Assembly (NCBI RefSeq): GCF_014270035.1
Contig: NZ_JACNEP010000006.1
Coordinates: forward strand, 62,001-126,000
Direction of reading: 5' to 3'
DNA length: 64,000 bases
DNA from: Neptunicella marina
GTDB taxonomy: Bacteria; Pseudomonadota; Gammaproteobacteria; Enterobacterales; Alteromonadaceae
The stretch's first letter is position 1, and each line of letters begins with the position of its first letter. This document shows positions 9,961-19,121 of this stretch, piece by piece. Made by a program: the position numbers and the translations under genes. The notes beneath the pieces were generated by a model. That model had not been told where the DNA came from. It searched no databases and saw only the letters and a list, made by a program, of their open reading frames with translations.

Positions 9961-9994
9961 CAACAAGGCGATGTGTGTCAGCATCGCCTTGTTG
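9961..9994 (+). terminator. Strong intrinsic terminator after pepB
   Basis: A perfect 13-bp stem, CAACAAGGCGATG (9961-9973) with CATCGCCTTGTTG (9982-9994), has an 8-nt loop and is followed by TTTAATT. It starts 8 bp after the pepB stop. Confidence 0.9.
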
Positions 9995-10015
9995 TTTAAT
10001 TCGGATAAAAGTTGA

Positions 10016-10198
10016 TTAGATGCCGCCGATACGTTCGGCAAAGGTTTTGTAGCGTTTTACATCCTCGGCATCAAATAAAGGGCGCCCTTCATCATCTTTT
10101 TGTTTAGCGAGCAGAAGGCTTTCACGCTCAAGGCGTTCAACGCGAATATCTTGCACACCAAGAAATTCCGCGACCTCGCTGACTGTCATCAAGTTCAT
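10016..10198 (-). CDS. Small helix-turn-helix (MerR/excisionase-like) protein
   Basis: A 60-residue protein with an N-terminal winged-HTH pattern (MTVSEVAEFLGV...) like the DNA-binding half of MerR or phage excisionase proteins, followed by a short acidic/basic tail (LFDAEDVKRYKTFAERIGGI). AAGGAAG lies 8 nt before the ATG, which supports a real gene. No integrase or phage genes are nearby, so an excisionase role is unlikely; a small stand-alone regulator is more likely. Its target is unknown. Confidence 0.7.
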   Translation of the reverse strand: MNLMTVSEVAEFLGVQDIRVERLERESLLLAKQKDDEGRPLFDAEDVKRYKTFAERIGGI

Positions 10199-10347
10199 TG
10201 CAGTTTCTTCCTTTTTAGTATTGATTATTATTAAAGCCTAAAAACGGTATTTTACCCAGCCGGCAGTATAAACAGATTAATTAAACAACTGAAACTTATC
10301 TGATTTTTTATTAAAATAGCCAGACTTATTTTGTTTGGAGAGTACTG

Positions 10348-10941
10348 ATGGATACGTGGTCCGCAGCAATCATGTTGTTTTTAATTATGGATCCATTGGG
10401 CAATTTGCCTGTTTTTATGTCAGTACTAAAAGTGATAGAGCCTAAACGACGCAAAAAGGTGTTGGCTCGTGAGCTGTTATTCTCGCTGCTGATTATGGGA
10501 TTATTCCTGTACAGCGGACAAGCAATGCTGGATTTTCTTAATGTGAAACAGGAAACCGTTAGTATTGCCGGAGGAATTATCTTGTTTTTAATTGCCCTGC
10601 GTATGATATTTCCGCAACCTGGTGGTGTTGCTGGTCAGCCCGTAGGAGAAGAGCCGTTTTTAGTCCCGTTGGCAATCCCAATGGTTGCCGGACCGTCGAT
10701 TCTGGCTGCTCTGATCTTGTTAGCTAATCAGGATCCGGATCGTATGGCTGATTGGAGCATAGCGTTGTTTTGCGCATGGTTTGTATCCGCTTCAATTTTA
10801 ATGTTCTCAAATAGCTTCCATCGTTTACTGGGTGAACGTGGATTAACCGCCGTTGAACGCCTAATGGGCATGATACTGGTCATGATTTCAATACAAATGT
10901 TTTTAGATGGCGTTGTAGCATACTGGGGACACGCAACATGA
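10348..10941 (+). CDS. yhgN: MarC/YhgN family inner-membrane protein
   Basis: A 197-residue integral membrane protein with about six hydrophobic segments. The N-terminal LIMDPLGNLPVF motif and the central VPLAIPMVAGPSI segment are the two MarC family signatures, and the length matches E. coli YhgN. The family is annotated as NAAT-type transporters, but substrates are uncertain and marC itself is not a drug-resistance gene. Its stop overlaps the next gene by 4 bp (ATGA), so they form an operon. Confidence 0.88.
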   Translation: MDTWSAAIMLFLIMDPLGNLPVFMSVLKVIEPKRRKKVLARELLFSLLIMGLFLYSGQAMLDFLNVKQETVSIAGGIILFLIALRMIFPQPGGVAGQPVGEEPFLVPLAIPMVAGPSILAALILLANQDPDRMADWSIALFCAWFVSASILMFSNSFHRLLGERGLTAVERLMGMILVMISIQMFLDGVVAYWGHAT

Positions 10942-11525
10942 ATAATAAATTAACTACTTTCGCCCGTGTGCGTGAGTTGCCACCTGCGCAAGCAGCCCTG
11001 TTTGGTGCAACCTTACTTGAACGTATGCTGCCAAATTACATGCTATTTTGTGACGTAAGTGAACAAGGTGATGCGGAACAGTTTCGTAAAACACTCAATG
11101 CCATATGGGACAAGCTGGCTGATCCTAAACAAAAGATGAATCTGGCGGTGCACCTCGAAAAAATCGAAGAAGCTACGCCTGATGCTGCTGAACATGACTT
11201 TTATGGTGTATATCCAGCCATTGATGCAGGCATGTCGATGGCCGCATTGCTGTTGTTGATTATGGGAGATGATCCTCAGGGCGCCGTCGTGATCAGCAAA
11301 CTGTCACAAGGTTCTGTTGAAGCTTTTATTGAGGCTACTCATGAAGAGCAATTAGACAACCAGGCAATAAAAGCACATCCATTAATGCAGTGGGAAGTAA
11401 GTTTTCAACAATCATTACTAGATATTCTTGAATCAAAAAAGACCTCACCAAACCTGTGTAAAGAGCTTAGAGCAATGGCGGTTGAAGAAGGGGTCTCAAA
11501 TATCGGTATCGAAATACAAGAATAA
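10938..11525 (+). CDS. yjaG: YjaG family protein (DUF416)
   Basis: A 195-residue cytosolic protein of the DUF416/YjaG family (E. coli YjaG has similar length). Recognisable pieces are the N-terminal LPPAQAALFGATLLERMLPNY block, WDKL and the HDFYGVYPAIDAGMS segment. It is mostly helical, with no signal peptide or catalytic motif that I can identify. It overlaps yhgN by 4 bp and converges on dgkA. Function unknown. Confidence 0.88.
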   Translation: MNNKLTTFARVRELPPAQAALFGATLLERMLPNYMLFCDVSEQGDAEQFRKTLNAIWDKLADPKQKMNLAVHLEKIEEATPDAAEHDFYGVYPAIDAGMSMAALLLLIMGDDPQGAVVISKLSQGSVEAFIEATHEEQLDNQAIKAHPLMQWEVSFQQSLLDILESKKTSPNLCKELRAMAVEEGVSNIGIEIQE

Positions 11526-11534
11526 ATATTTCAA

Positions 11535-11903
11535 TTAGAAAAAGAGCACAGATAACCAGCAAATACCAGTGATTAACATTGTTAGAAATACGGCCGCGGA
11601 GCCAAGATCTTTGGCTTGTTTGGAAAGTGGATGAATATCTGTGCTGATGCGATCTATGCCCGCTTCAATTGCACTATTAATACACTCAACTACCAAAATC
11701 GCCATCAGAGGAAGAACTAAAGTCAGAAATTCACTAGGGGACTCAGCCAACCAGAATGAAAGTGGTATAAGCACAGCACAAATACCCAGTTCCATTCGAA
11801 ATGCCTCTTCGTGACGATAGGCATACCCTAACCCTTCAATTGAACATTTCGCAGCGTTTATAACCCGCGTAAATCCGCGACCATTTGGTTTAATCATTGT
11901 CAT
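11535..11903 (-). CDS. dgkA: Diacylglycerol kinase
   Basis: A 122-residue, three-helix inner-membrane enzyme that phosphorylates diacylglycerol left over from periplasmic glucan synthesis, returning it to phospholipid synthesis. The signature around E-C-I-N-S-A-I-E-A (active-site glutamates and asparagine) and the following D-R-I-S segment, then KDLGSAAVF, are characteristic. It starts 5 bp after rsmD ends, so the two are probably cotranscribed. An internal ATG two codons later is possible. Confidence 0.96.
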   Translation of the reverse strand: MTMIKPNGRGFTRVINAAKCSIEGLGYAYRHEEAFRMELGICAVLIPLSFWLAESPSEFLTLVLPLMAILVVECINSAIEAGIDRISTDIHPLSKQAKDLGSAAVFLTMLITGICWLSVLFF

Positions 11904-11908
11904 TATTA

Positions 11909-12496
11909 TTATTCGCCTTGTTGGTATAGCCGGTAATTAACTTGTTTGGTTTGTTTCTGTTTAAGTAATTGCCACTGTGCTGGAATGCTGTAGGCACAAG
12001 ATATTTCAGATTCTATATAAATCAGACCGTTGGGAGCTAATAATTGTTGTTGCTCTATTTTGGCAATCAATTCCGGGAGTAATTGCTTGTTAAAAGGGGG
12101 GTCGGCAAAGATTAAATCATAGGCTTCTGTCGGCTGATTAAGATGTTGTAACACATCATTGTTTATTACCTGAGCTTGAGATGCATTAAGTTTCAGTAGC
12201 TGGCAGTTTGCTTCAATTTGCAGAGCAGCACTTTTGTTGTATTCAACAAAAGTTACATGATTGGCATGACGAGATAAGGACTCAAAACCTAAGCCGCCAC
12301 TGCCCGCAAATGCATCAAGACAGCGAGTACCTGCTATATAAGGCGCCAGCCAGTTAAACAGGGTTTCTTTAGTGCGGTCAGTTGTTGGACGCAACCCTTG
12401 TGCATCAAGAACGGGTAGTTTTCTACCTCGCCATTGTCCGGCAATGACTCTGATACTGCCTGTTACAGTGGATTTTTTTTTAGCCTGTCGCTTCAT
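11909..12496 (-). CDS. rsmD: 16S rRNA (guanine966-N2)-methyltransferase
   Basis: A 195-residue SAM-dependent methyltransferase that modifies G966 of 16S rRNA during 30S assembly. It has RVIAGQWRGRKLPV near the N-terminus, the RPTTDRTKETLFNWL block, the SAM-binding DAFAGSGGLGFESLSR motif and the catalytic NPPY-like motif as DPPF (FADPPFNKQ). It is divergent from ftsY, the usual gammaproteobacterial arrangement. Confidence 0.96.
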   Translation of the reverse strand: MKRQAKKKSTVTGSIRVIAGQWRGRKLPVLDAQGLRPTTDRTKETLFNWLAPYIAGTRCLDAFAGSGGLGFESLSRHANHVTFVEYNKSAALQIEANCQLLKLNASQAQVINNDVLQHLNQPTEAYDLIFADPPFNKQLLPELIAKIEQQQLLAPNGLIYIESEISCAYSIPAQWQLLKQKQTKQVNYRLYQQGE

Positions 12497-12599
12497 TGAA
12501 ATGGTATGATTATGGCAATTAGTGCATCGATAAGTACATAGTGTACCGTGTCATCCGCTTGTGATACACAAGCAAATGTTTGAAAGGAACAGTGTTTTT

Positions 12600-13799
12600 A
12601 TGTCTAAGTTTTTTTCCTGGTTCAATAAAGATAAAGCCAGCCAGGATCCCGCCCCTGCCAAACAAGAATCGGAGCAAGTTTCAGTCGAAGCTGAACAATC
12701 CGCCGCACAACTTGCTGAAGACCTGTCTGAATTACCTGAAACCGAGCTTGCAAGCGCCGAAATTCCAACTGCTGAAAGTGACGCTGTTGAGATTCAAGCT
12801 GACGCTGCTTCTGAGGTTGTTGAGCCAGAACGACAGGCTGAAACAACAGTCGAAGACGTGCCTATTACCAAAAATGAAGGTTTCTTTAGCCGTCTGAAAA
12901 AAAGCCTGAGTAAAACCCGGGTTAATATTGGTAGTGGTTTTATCGGGTTATTTAGCGGTAAAAAAATTGATGAAGAGTTGTTTGAAGAGCTGGAAACCCA
13001 GTTATTAATGGCTGATTTAGGCATTGAAACCACACAGAAGATTATCGACCATCTTACGGAATCAGCAGATCGTTCGCAGTTAAAAGATGGCGAAGCGCTG
13101 TACCAATTATTAAAACAACATATGACGGATATTCTTAAGCCGGTTACTCAGCTACTTGAGCTGGATAAATCGGAAGGTCCGTTTGTTATTTTGATGGTGG
13201 GAGTAAATGGCGTCGGTAAAACCACCACCATTGGAAAAATGGCCAAGCAGTTCCAAAATCAGGGTAAAAAAGTGATGCTGGCCGCAGGGGATACGTTCCG
13301 GGCGGCAGCGGTGGAACAGCTGCAGGTTTGGGGTGATCGCAACAATATACCTGTGATTGCACAGCACACTGGCGCTGATAGTGCTTCGGTTTTATATGAT
13401 GCGTTGGAAGCGGCAAAAGCACGAAATGTTGATGTATTAATAGCTGATACGGCAGGTCGTCTGCAAAACAAAGACAATCTAATGGAAGAGCTGAAAAAAG
13501 TCGTGCGCGTCATGAAAAAGCTCAATCCGGATGCACCGCATGAAGTCATGTTAACGCTGGATGCCGGTACCGGCCAAAATGCCTTGAGTCAGGCCAGGTT
13601 ATTTGGCGAAGCAGTGGGATTAACCGGCATTAGCCTGACTAAACTGGATGGTACCGCAAAAGGCGGGGTGATTTTTGCCATTGCCGATAAGTTAAATATT
13701 CCCATCCGCTACATAGGTGTAGGTGAAGGTATTGATGACTTGCGCCCCTTCGAAGGTGAACAGTTTGTTGAGGCATTATTCTCTCAACCGGAGTCTTAA
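12600..13799 (+). CDS. ftsY: Signal recognition particle receptor FtsY
   Basis: A 399-residue GTPase that docks SRP-ribosome complexes at the membrane. The start at 12600 gives MSKFFSWFNKDK, a membrane-targeting amphipathic N-terminus like E. coli FtsY, and has AAGGA upstream; an in-frame TTG/ATG extension is not supported. An acidic A domain (to about residue 95) precedes the NG domain with GVNGVGKTTT (P loop, about residue 203), DTAGR and TKLDG motifs. It leads the ftsY-ftsE-ftsX group with a 30-bp gap. Confidence 0.97.
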   Translation: MSKFFSWFNKDKASQDPAPAKQESEQVSVEAEQSAAQLAEDLSELPETELASAEIPTAESDAVEIQADAASEVVEPERQAETTVEDVPITKNEGFFSRLKKSLSKTRVNIGSGFIGLFSGKKIDEELFEELETQLLMADLGIETTQKIIDHLTESADRSQLKDGEALYQLLKQHMTDILKPVTQLLELDKSEGPFVILMVGVNGVGKTTTIGKMAKQFQNQGKKVMLAAGDTFRAAAVEQLQVWGDRNNIPVIAQHTGADSASVLYDALEAAKARNVDVLIADTAGRLQNKDNLMEELKKVVRVMKKLNPDAPHEVMLTLDAGTGQNALSQARLFGEAVGLTGISLTKLDGTAKGGVIFAIADKLNIPIRYIGVGEGIDDLRPFEGEQFVEALFSQPES

Positions 13800-13829
13800 T
13801 AACAATAAAAACAGGGACTTTTATTTAGC

Positions 13830-14531
13830 ATGATTAAATTTGAGCAGGTCAGTAAAACTTATCCGGGTGGCCAACAGGCGCTGCGTCAGGTGAGCTTTCA
13901 TATTAAACCCGGAGAAATGGCGTTTTTAACCGGGCACTCAGGTGCAGGTAAAAGTACTCTGCTCAAACTGATCAGTATCATGGAGCGTCCTACTGTTGGA
14001 CGTGTACTGATCAATGGTCATGACCTTAAACAGATCACCTCTCGCCAAATCCCTTACATTCGCCGCGATATCGGCATGATTTTCCAAAGCCATCAATTGT
14101 TGATGGATAAAACCGTTTTCGACAATGTAGCTCTCCCTTTGATTATTGAAGGTTATTCGCGCCGTGAAACCACTAAAAAGGTTCATGCGGCGCTAGATAT
14201 GGTTGGCTTGTTAAATAAGGCTAAAAATTCTCCGGTTACTCTTTCAGGTGGTGAACAGCAACGTGTTGGCATCGCGCGTGCTGTGGTTAATCGTCCACCA
14301 TTACTACTGGCAGATGAGCCAACCGGTAACCTTGATCCCAAGCTGTCCATGGAAATTATCGAGCTGTTTGAAAACTTCAATCAGGCCGGTGTTTCTGTAT
14401 TTATTGCTACGCACGATTTGGGTTTGATTGCGCGCATGCGCTACCGCACCCTCACTTTAAAAAATGGTCAGATGATTACTGATGGATTAACCGAAGACTG
14501 GCAGGAGGATAGTGATGAGTTTACTGTTTAA
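13830..14531 (+). CDS. ftsE: Cell division ATP-binding protein FtsE
   Basis: A 233-residue ABC ATPase that with FtsX controls periplasmic amidase activation at the septum. Walker A (GHSGAGKST, about residues 35-43), the Q loop, the signature [14 protein letters not shown] and Walker [10 protein letters not shown] are all intact. Its 3' end overlaps ftsX by 17 bp, implying translational coupling. Confidence 0.97.
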   Translation: MIKFEQVSKTYPGGQQALRQVSFHIKPGEMAFLTGHSGAGKSTLLKLISIMERPTVGRVLINGHDLKQITSRQIPYIRRDIGMIFQSHQLLMDKTVFDNVALPLIIEGYSRRETTKKVHAALDMVGLLNKAKNSPVTLSGGEQQRVGIARAVVNRPPLLLADEPTGNLDPKLSMEIIELFENFNQAGVSVFIATHDLGLIARMRYRTLTLKNGQMITDGLTEDWQEDSDEFTV

Positions 14532-15495
14532 AGACCGCCAGCACGGGGCTGAGATAAGCCAAATATCGACAGTCCAAAAAGTGATGATGTTTTTTGTGGA
14601 TCATCTGCGTCAGGCATTGGCCAGTTTAGGCGATTTATGGCGCACTCCCACGGCATCCTTATTAACCATTGGCGTATTAGGTTTAAGTATTACCTTACCT
14701 ACAACCTTATATGTATTGGTCAAGAATACGGAGCAGGTGAGTGCAGGCTGGGAACAGGCTGCTGAAATTTCATTGTTTTTGCGCAAGGACGTTAGTCAGG
14801 GAGATATTCAGCAACTGATTAAACGAGTGAACCTGTGGCCAGAGGTGGAAAAACTTGTGCATGTTCCTTCCGAACAGGCGTTGAAAGAATTTAAGCAACT
14901 TTCAGGGTTTGGCGATGCATTGCAATATCTGGATAAAAACCCCTTGCCAGATGTGTTACTGGTAACACCCACCGAAAAATTTGCCGGACCGCAATCTGCT
15001 GCGCGTTTATTGGATAAGTTACGGAATGAACGGGAGGTGGAAACCGGCAAACTGGATATAGAATGGCTCACGCGTTTACATGGCGTGTTAACACTGGCGC
15101 GCGAACTGGTATCGCTTATCGCCTTATTGTTGTTTTTGGCTGTGGTACTTATTATTGGCAATACCATCAGGCTGAACATTCTAAATAAACGCAGTGAAAT
15201 TCAGGTGATGAAACTGGTTGGAGCAACCGATGCCTTTATTCAGCGTCCTTTTTTGTATACCGGTTTTTGGTTTGGCTTGGCTGGCGGGATTCTGGCGTGG
15301 TTTGCGGTAATCATTATTTGTTGGTGGATGGAATCCAGTATTGCTGCACTAACGCAGCTTTACCAAAAAGATTTTACCCTGACAGGCTTATCCGGCAGCG
15401 AGCTTCTGGTGGTGTTGGGCTTATCGGTTACGCTGGGGTTGGCTGGTTCGATTATTAGTGTGGCCAGACATATTCGTGAAATTGAACCCACCTAA
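14515..15495 (+). CDS. ftsX: Cell division protein FtsX
   Basis: A 326-residue four-helix permease-like protein with a large periplasmic loop between the first two helices. The N-terminal cytoplasmic segment is followed by TM1 (LLTIGVLGLSITLPTTLYV), the extracellular loop, and three C-terminal TMs with the conserved RSEIQVMKLVGA motif. The ATG at 14515 is chosen because GGAGG (14504-14508) sits 6 nt upstream; the overlapping GTG at 14512 is too close. It partners FtsE. Confidence 0.96.
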   Translation: MSLLFKDRQHGAEISQISTVQKVMMFFVDHLRQALASLGDLWRTPTASLLTIGVLGLSITLPTTLYVLVKNTEQVSAGWEQAAEISLFLRKDVSQGDIQQLIKRVNLWPEVEKLVHVPSEQALKEFKQLSGFGDALQYLDKNPLPDVLLVTPTEKFAGPQSAARLLDKLRNEREVETGKLDIEWLTRLHGVLTLARELVSLIALLLFLAVVLIIGNTIRLNILNKRSEIQVMKLVGATDAFIQRPFLYTGFWFGLAGGILAWFAVIIICWWMESSIAALTQLYQKDFTLTGLSGSELLVVLGLSVTLGLAGSIISVARHIREIEPT

Positions 15496-15511
15496 AACCT
15501 GTTTACGGTTG

Positions 15512-16738
15512 TCATTTGGATTGTGACGCCAGATGGATATGATTACCCCATAACAGTGCCTGATGATGTAGCTGGAATACTAATAACTCGTCGAGTTGAA
15601 GCAGTTTTGCATAGTCTGTCACCAGTTGCCATTGTGCCCGTTCAAGTGCACGTACTAATTGTAAATAATTAAACAGGTTTCCTGGTTCTCCGCTTAGCGC
15701 CATCTTGAGCTCATCGCTTATCGGTAATTTATTAACCAATACAGACATGGGTTGATCAAGCAAACTATCCAACATGGACAATAGGCCTGCCAGAAATCCC
15801 ATGGGGGGATTATTGTATTCACGTTTGGCGGCTGATACGAGTTCACAAAACTTGGCACGGATCAGACACAACTTTAATAGTTCGCCGGGTTTATTATCCG
15901 ACAAGTTAGCCAGCGCCAGTAACGCAATGAATTTTTTTATCTCCAGTTCACCCATAAACGTTAGTGCATGCTTGAGTGAGGTTATCTGATTACTTTTATT
16001 CAGCAGTGGATCATTAATAAATCTTAATAGTCTGTAGGTAAGTGTGACGTCCCGTTCAAAAATAGAGTTTAGATAATTAAAGTCCAGTTCTTTAGCTGAT
16101 GAGACATTGATCAGTTCGAGTAAATTTAACTTTGAACTGGGTAAACTTTTATTGCGTATGACTTCAGGATAAGTAAAAAAGTAACCCTGAAAATAGTCAT
16201 ATCCTAACTCCAGACAAAATTGAAATTGTTCGTATGTTTCGACTTTCTCAGCCACCAGTTTTATTGGCATATTTTTTAACGCGGGTGTGCGTTCAGTGAT
16301 CTCCTGTTGACTAAACATAGAGACGTTTATTTTTATGATATCAACATAGGGCAGTATTACCTGCCATTTGAGGTCGAAGTCATAATCGTCCAATGCTAAC
16401 CGGTAGCCATTTTGTTTAATTTGTTTACAGGCATCCAATAGTTGTTCATTGACATCCAGGTCTTCGAGTAATTCCACAACTATTTTTTCCGGGGCCAGAA
16501 ATGTGGGAAAGCGGTGTAATAGGGTATCCTGAAAAAAGTTGATAAAAGCTGGCTTTCCCTGAGTGATATCTTCCAGACCCTGACTCAAATGACTGTTAGT
16601 CAGCAAACGCGATGTTGCTTCATCTGGTGTGATATGGGCAGGATAACAATTGCTTTCACCATCTCTAAACAACAATTCGTAGGCATGTACATGTTTATTA
16701 CGGTCAAAAATAGCCTGGCGGGCAATATAGGTGTACAT
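15512..16738 (-). CDS. EAL-like/HDOD signalling protein
   Basis: A 408-residue cytosolic protein with the YuxH-type layout: an N-terminal EAL-like domain (about 1-200) and a C-terminal HDOD domain (about 200-400). The EAL signature is degenerate (YELLFRDG instead of EAL..R), and the usual DDFG is DDYDF, so it is probably not an active c-di-GMP phosphodiesterase; a regulatory or scaffolding role is more likely. AGGAG sits 6 nt before the ATG at 16738. It lies between ftsX and rpoH in the opposite direction, interrupting an otherwise common neighbourhood. Confidence 0.85.
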   Translation of the reverse strand: MYTYIARQAIFDRNKHVHAYELLFRDGESNCYPAHITPDEATSRLLTNSHLSQGLEDITQGKPAFINFFQDTLLHRFPTFLAPEKIVVELLEDLDVNEQLLDACKQIKQNGYRLALDDYDFDLKWQVILPYVDIIKINVSMFSQQEITERTPALKNMPIKLVAEKVETYEQFQFCLELGYDYFQGYFFTYPEVIRNKSLPSSKLNLLELINVSSAKELDFNYLNSIFERDVTLTYRLLRFINDPLLNKSNQITSLKHALTFMGELEIKKFIALLALANLSDNKPGELLKLCLIRAKFCELVSAAKREYNNPPMGFLAGLLSMLDSLLDQPMSVLVNKLPISDELKMALSGEPGNLFNYLQLVRALERAQWQLVTDYAKLLQLDELLVFQLHHQALLWGNHIHLASQSK

Positions 16739-16744
16739 GCTCAA

Positions 16745-17186
16745 CTCCTGACTTAAAAGGTTGATGGTAATCAGATGTTATTGTGATGAGCTGAATTTGG
16801 TTTGTTCAACTTCTGGTATTGTTGAGTATAGTTAGAGGTCTGTTCCTTTGCTGAATTTGTTAGTAAGTTTTTTAAACTAGCAATGTTTGCATAAGTACTT
16901 GAATATAAAGTATATAAATATATTAAATTCTTGTTTATCTCATCTGTATAAGAGCGTCTTATAAGGCTGGATTCAGCATCGATTCATGTGTGTCATGTAA
17001 GCTAATTTTCAGCTTAAAGGTTGAAAAATGCACAACCTGGCACCATATATTCCGGACTGGAACTTTTTTATAAGATTTTGGTCATAAATAATGCGCCCAA
17101 ATACGTTTTTTAAGCGTTAAAATAATGGCGCAGTGAAAGTCGAATTGTTACACTTGAAGGCAGTAACAAAAGTTAAGGGGTACTCA
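16745..17186 (+). promoter_or_regulatory. Long rpoH upstream region with probable sigma-E promoter
   Basis: This gene-free stretch of about 440 bp is AT-rich. At 17059-17065 GGAACTT is followed, after exactly 15 bp, by GTCATAA (17081-17087), a good match to the sigma-E pattern (GGAACTT, 15-16 bp, GTC..A). Transcription from it would start about 95 bp before the rpoH ATG, leaving a leader that could hold a thermosensor. Several TATATA-like stretches around 16905-16930 could be sigma-70 promoters. Confidence 0.6.
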
Positions 17187-18041
17187 ATGAGCACAAGCCT
17201 ACAATCAATGGCATTAAGCGTTCCTCACGGTTCAGGTAGCATCGAAGCCTACGTTCAGGCTGCGAGCAATATTCCTATGCTTACCGCAGATGAAGAACGT
17301 AATCTGGCCGAGAGATTGCAAAGCGATGGCGATTTGGAATCAGCTCGTAAACTGGTTATGTCCCATCTGCGCTTTGTTATCCATATTGCCAAATCTTATT
17401 CTGGTTATGGATTACCACAAGCCGACCTGATTCAGGAAGGTAATATCGGTTTGATGAAAGCAGTAAAGCGTTTTGATCCTACCGTTGGTGTAAGGCTGGT
17501 TTCATTCGCCGTGCACTGGATTAAAGCTGAAATCCACGAATATGTATTACGTAACTGGCGTATTGTTAAAGTTGCGACCACTAAAGCGCAGCGTAAATTG
17601 TTCTTTAATTTACGTAAGGCTAAAAAACGTTTGGGGTGGTTCACTCACGCTGAAGTTGAAACTGTTGCAGAAGAATTAGGTGTAAGCACCAAAGAAGTTC
17701 TGCAGATGGAAGCGCGTATGAGCAGTCAGGATCAGACCTTTGACCTGTCCGCTGACGATGATGAAAACGGTAACTTTGCACCGGTTCAGTATCTGGAAGA
17801 TAAAACTGAAGATGTTGAAGCTCAGGTTGTATCTGACGATTGGGATACAAATGCCAGCAACCGTTTATATTCAGCGATTAAAACGCTGGATGAGCGCAGT
17901 CAACACATTATCCAGACTCGCTGGTTATCGGATGATAAAAGCACCTTGCAGGAATTAGCTGACAAATATCAGGTATCTGCAGAACGTGTGCGTCAGATTG
18001 AAAAAAATGCCATGAAAAAGCTGCAATCAGCAATGGCATAA
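17187..18041 (+). CDS. rpoH: RNA polymerase heat-shock sigma factor RpoH (sigma-32)
   Basis: A 284-residue sigma factor, the same length as E. coli RpoH. Region 2 ([19 protein letters not shown]...) is followed by the RpoH box (QRKLFFNLR, about residues 132-140) and region 4 with a C-terminal HTH ([21 protein letters not shown]). The start at 17187 has AAGGGG 6 nt upstream; an open extension to 17133 is not RpoH-like. It directs heat-shock genes and is probably fed by sigma-E. Confidence 0.98.
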   Translation: MSTSLQSMALSVPHGSGSIEAYVQAASNIPMLTADEERNLAERLQSDGDLESARKLVMSHLRFVIHIAKSYSGYGLPQADLIQEGNIGLMKAVKRFDPTVGVRLVSFAVHWIKAEIHEYVLRNWRIVKVATTKAQRKLFFNLRKAKKRLGWFTHAEVETVAEELGVSTKEVLQMEARMSSQDQTFDLSADDDENGNFAPVQYLEDKTEDVEAQVVSDDWDTNASNRLYSAIKTLDERSQHIIQTRWLSDDKSTLQELADKYQVSAERVRQIEKNAMKKLQSAMA

Positions 18042-18059
18042 GTCAGTAAATCAGATATA

Positions 18060-18086
18060 AAAAAACCTTCTTCGGAAGGTTTTTTT
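18060..18086. terminator. Bidirectional UUCG terminator after rpoH
   Basis: A/T arms flank CCTTC-TTCG-GAAGG (18066-18079), giving a C(UUCG)G tetraloop hairpin with A-runs before and T-runs after. It serves rpoH on the plus strand and the GNAT/hotdog gene on the minus strand. Confidence 0.95.
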
Positions 18087-18107
18087 ATATTTGCCATATG
18101 AAGGTGA

Positions 18108-19025
18108 TTATTCGGGCATAGTTTCTGATGTCACAGGAATAACCCAGTATTCCCCGCTAAATAAACCCGCAGGTATTTCATCATCAAAAATATCGACACT
18201 TAGTTTAACCGGACAACGTTTGCCTTTTTTGAGTAGTTCAAACCGCTCTGTCATTGATTCAATATTACATACTGCACGAGGACGCGTTTTGATTGGCATG
18301 GTGTAATCGATATTGCCTTTCGCCAAAACAATGTCACCTTCTAATCCCTTTTCTTTAAGGTGAAGGTGGATCATGCCCCATCCAGTCAGCACTGCATGTG
18401 AATATATACTGCCTGCGAACATGGTGTTATGCGGATTGATATTTTTCATGATGGGCGCACGTGTTTCTAATGTACGTCCGCTGTACTGGAACAACTTAAT
18501 GCCCATTTGTTCACTAATGGGAATGCCATCGTGCCAGATTTTTTGTAATGCCTGGCACCATTTTGGATGGATCATAATGGCATTTAATTCTGTGAGCTTT
18601 TTAATCATTAGTGAGCGAGACAAGGTACCCAGTTCGTTAGAGCTCTCCCCTGCCACTTCATAACCACAACTTTTAAAAAACGGCATGGATAATTCGCGAC
18701 TGTTAGTCACGATGCGCTCGACACCTTCATGGCGGGCAACACCTTCTAATGCGGAGACGATCATTTTGCCCAGACCACGACCTTGCTGATCGGCAGCCAC
18801 TGCAATATGACGAATTTGCGCTTCTTCTGAGGTATTAAAGTGTAATCGTCCAATCGCTAATACGTTTTTGTCGGCATCAACAATCATACGATGATGACTA
18901 ACCTGCTCATATTCGTCTTTTTCTGAGCCGAGTGGATAATTCCAGGGCTTGCGCAGCATTTCCCAGCGGAAGGCGAAATACTTTTCAAAATCCTCTTCAG
19001 ATTCCGGCGTAATCACTCTGTACAT
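18108..19025 (-). CDS. yiiD: GNAT acetyltransferase-hotdog thioesterase-like fusion (YiiD type)
   Basis: A 305-residue two-domain protein. Residues 1-150 are a GNAT domain with the acetyl-CoA loop (QQGRGLG); residues 155-300 are a YiiD_C hotdog domain (NPHNTMFAGSIYSHAVLTGWGM). E. coli YiiD has the same architecture; that family has been linked to fatty-acid initiation (names FabY/MadA, a malonyl-ACP decarboxylase), which I recall but cannot test here. It lies near dtd and yihY, as in E. coli, which supports orthology. Confidence 0.85.
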   Translation of the reverse strand: MYRVITPESEEDFEKYFAFRWEMLRKPWNYPLGSEKDEYEQVSHHRMIVDADKNVLAIGRLHFNTSEEAQIRHIAVAADQQGRGLGKMIVSALEGVARHEGVERIVTNSRELSMPFFKSCGYEVAGESSNELGTLSRSLMIKKLTELNAIMIHPKWCQALQKIWHDGIPISEQMGIKLFQYSGRTLETRAPIMKNINPHNTMFAGSIYSHAVLTGWGMIHLHLKEKGLEGDIVLAKGNIDYTMPIKTRPRAVCNIESMTERFELLKKGKRCPVKLSVDIFDDEIPAGLFSGEYWVIPVTSETMPE

Positions 19026-19121
19026 AAATTAAGTTTTTCCTGTAAATGGAAACTGACTGTTCCGATTTAAGAGCGATAACCTTATAGTGTTTCTCATTGA
19101 TAAGAAAGATGAATTTAATTT

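Noticed and set aside
10016-10198. Phage excisionase
   Set aside because: No integrase, attachment site or phage gene is nearby; the HTH resemblance is general.
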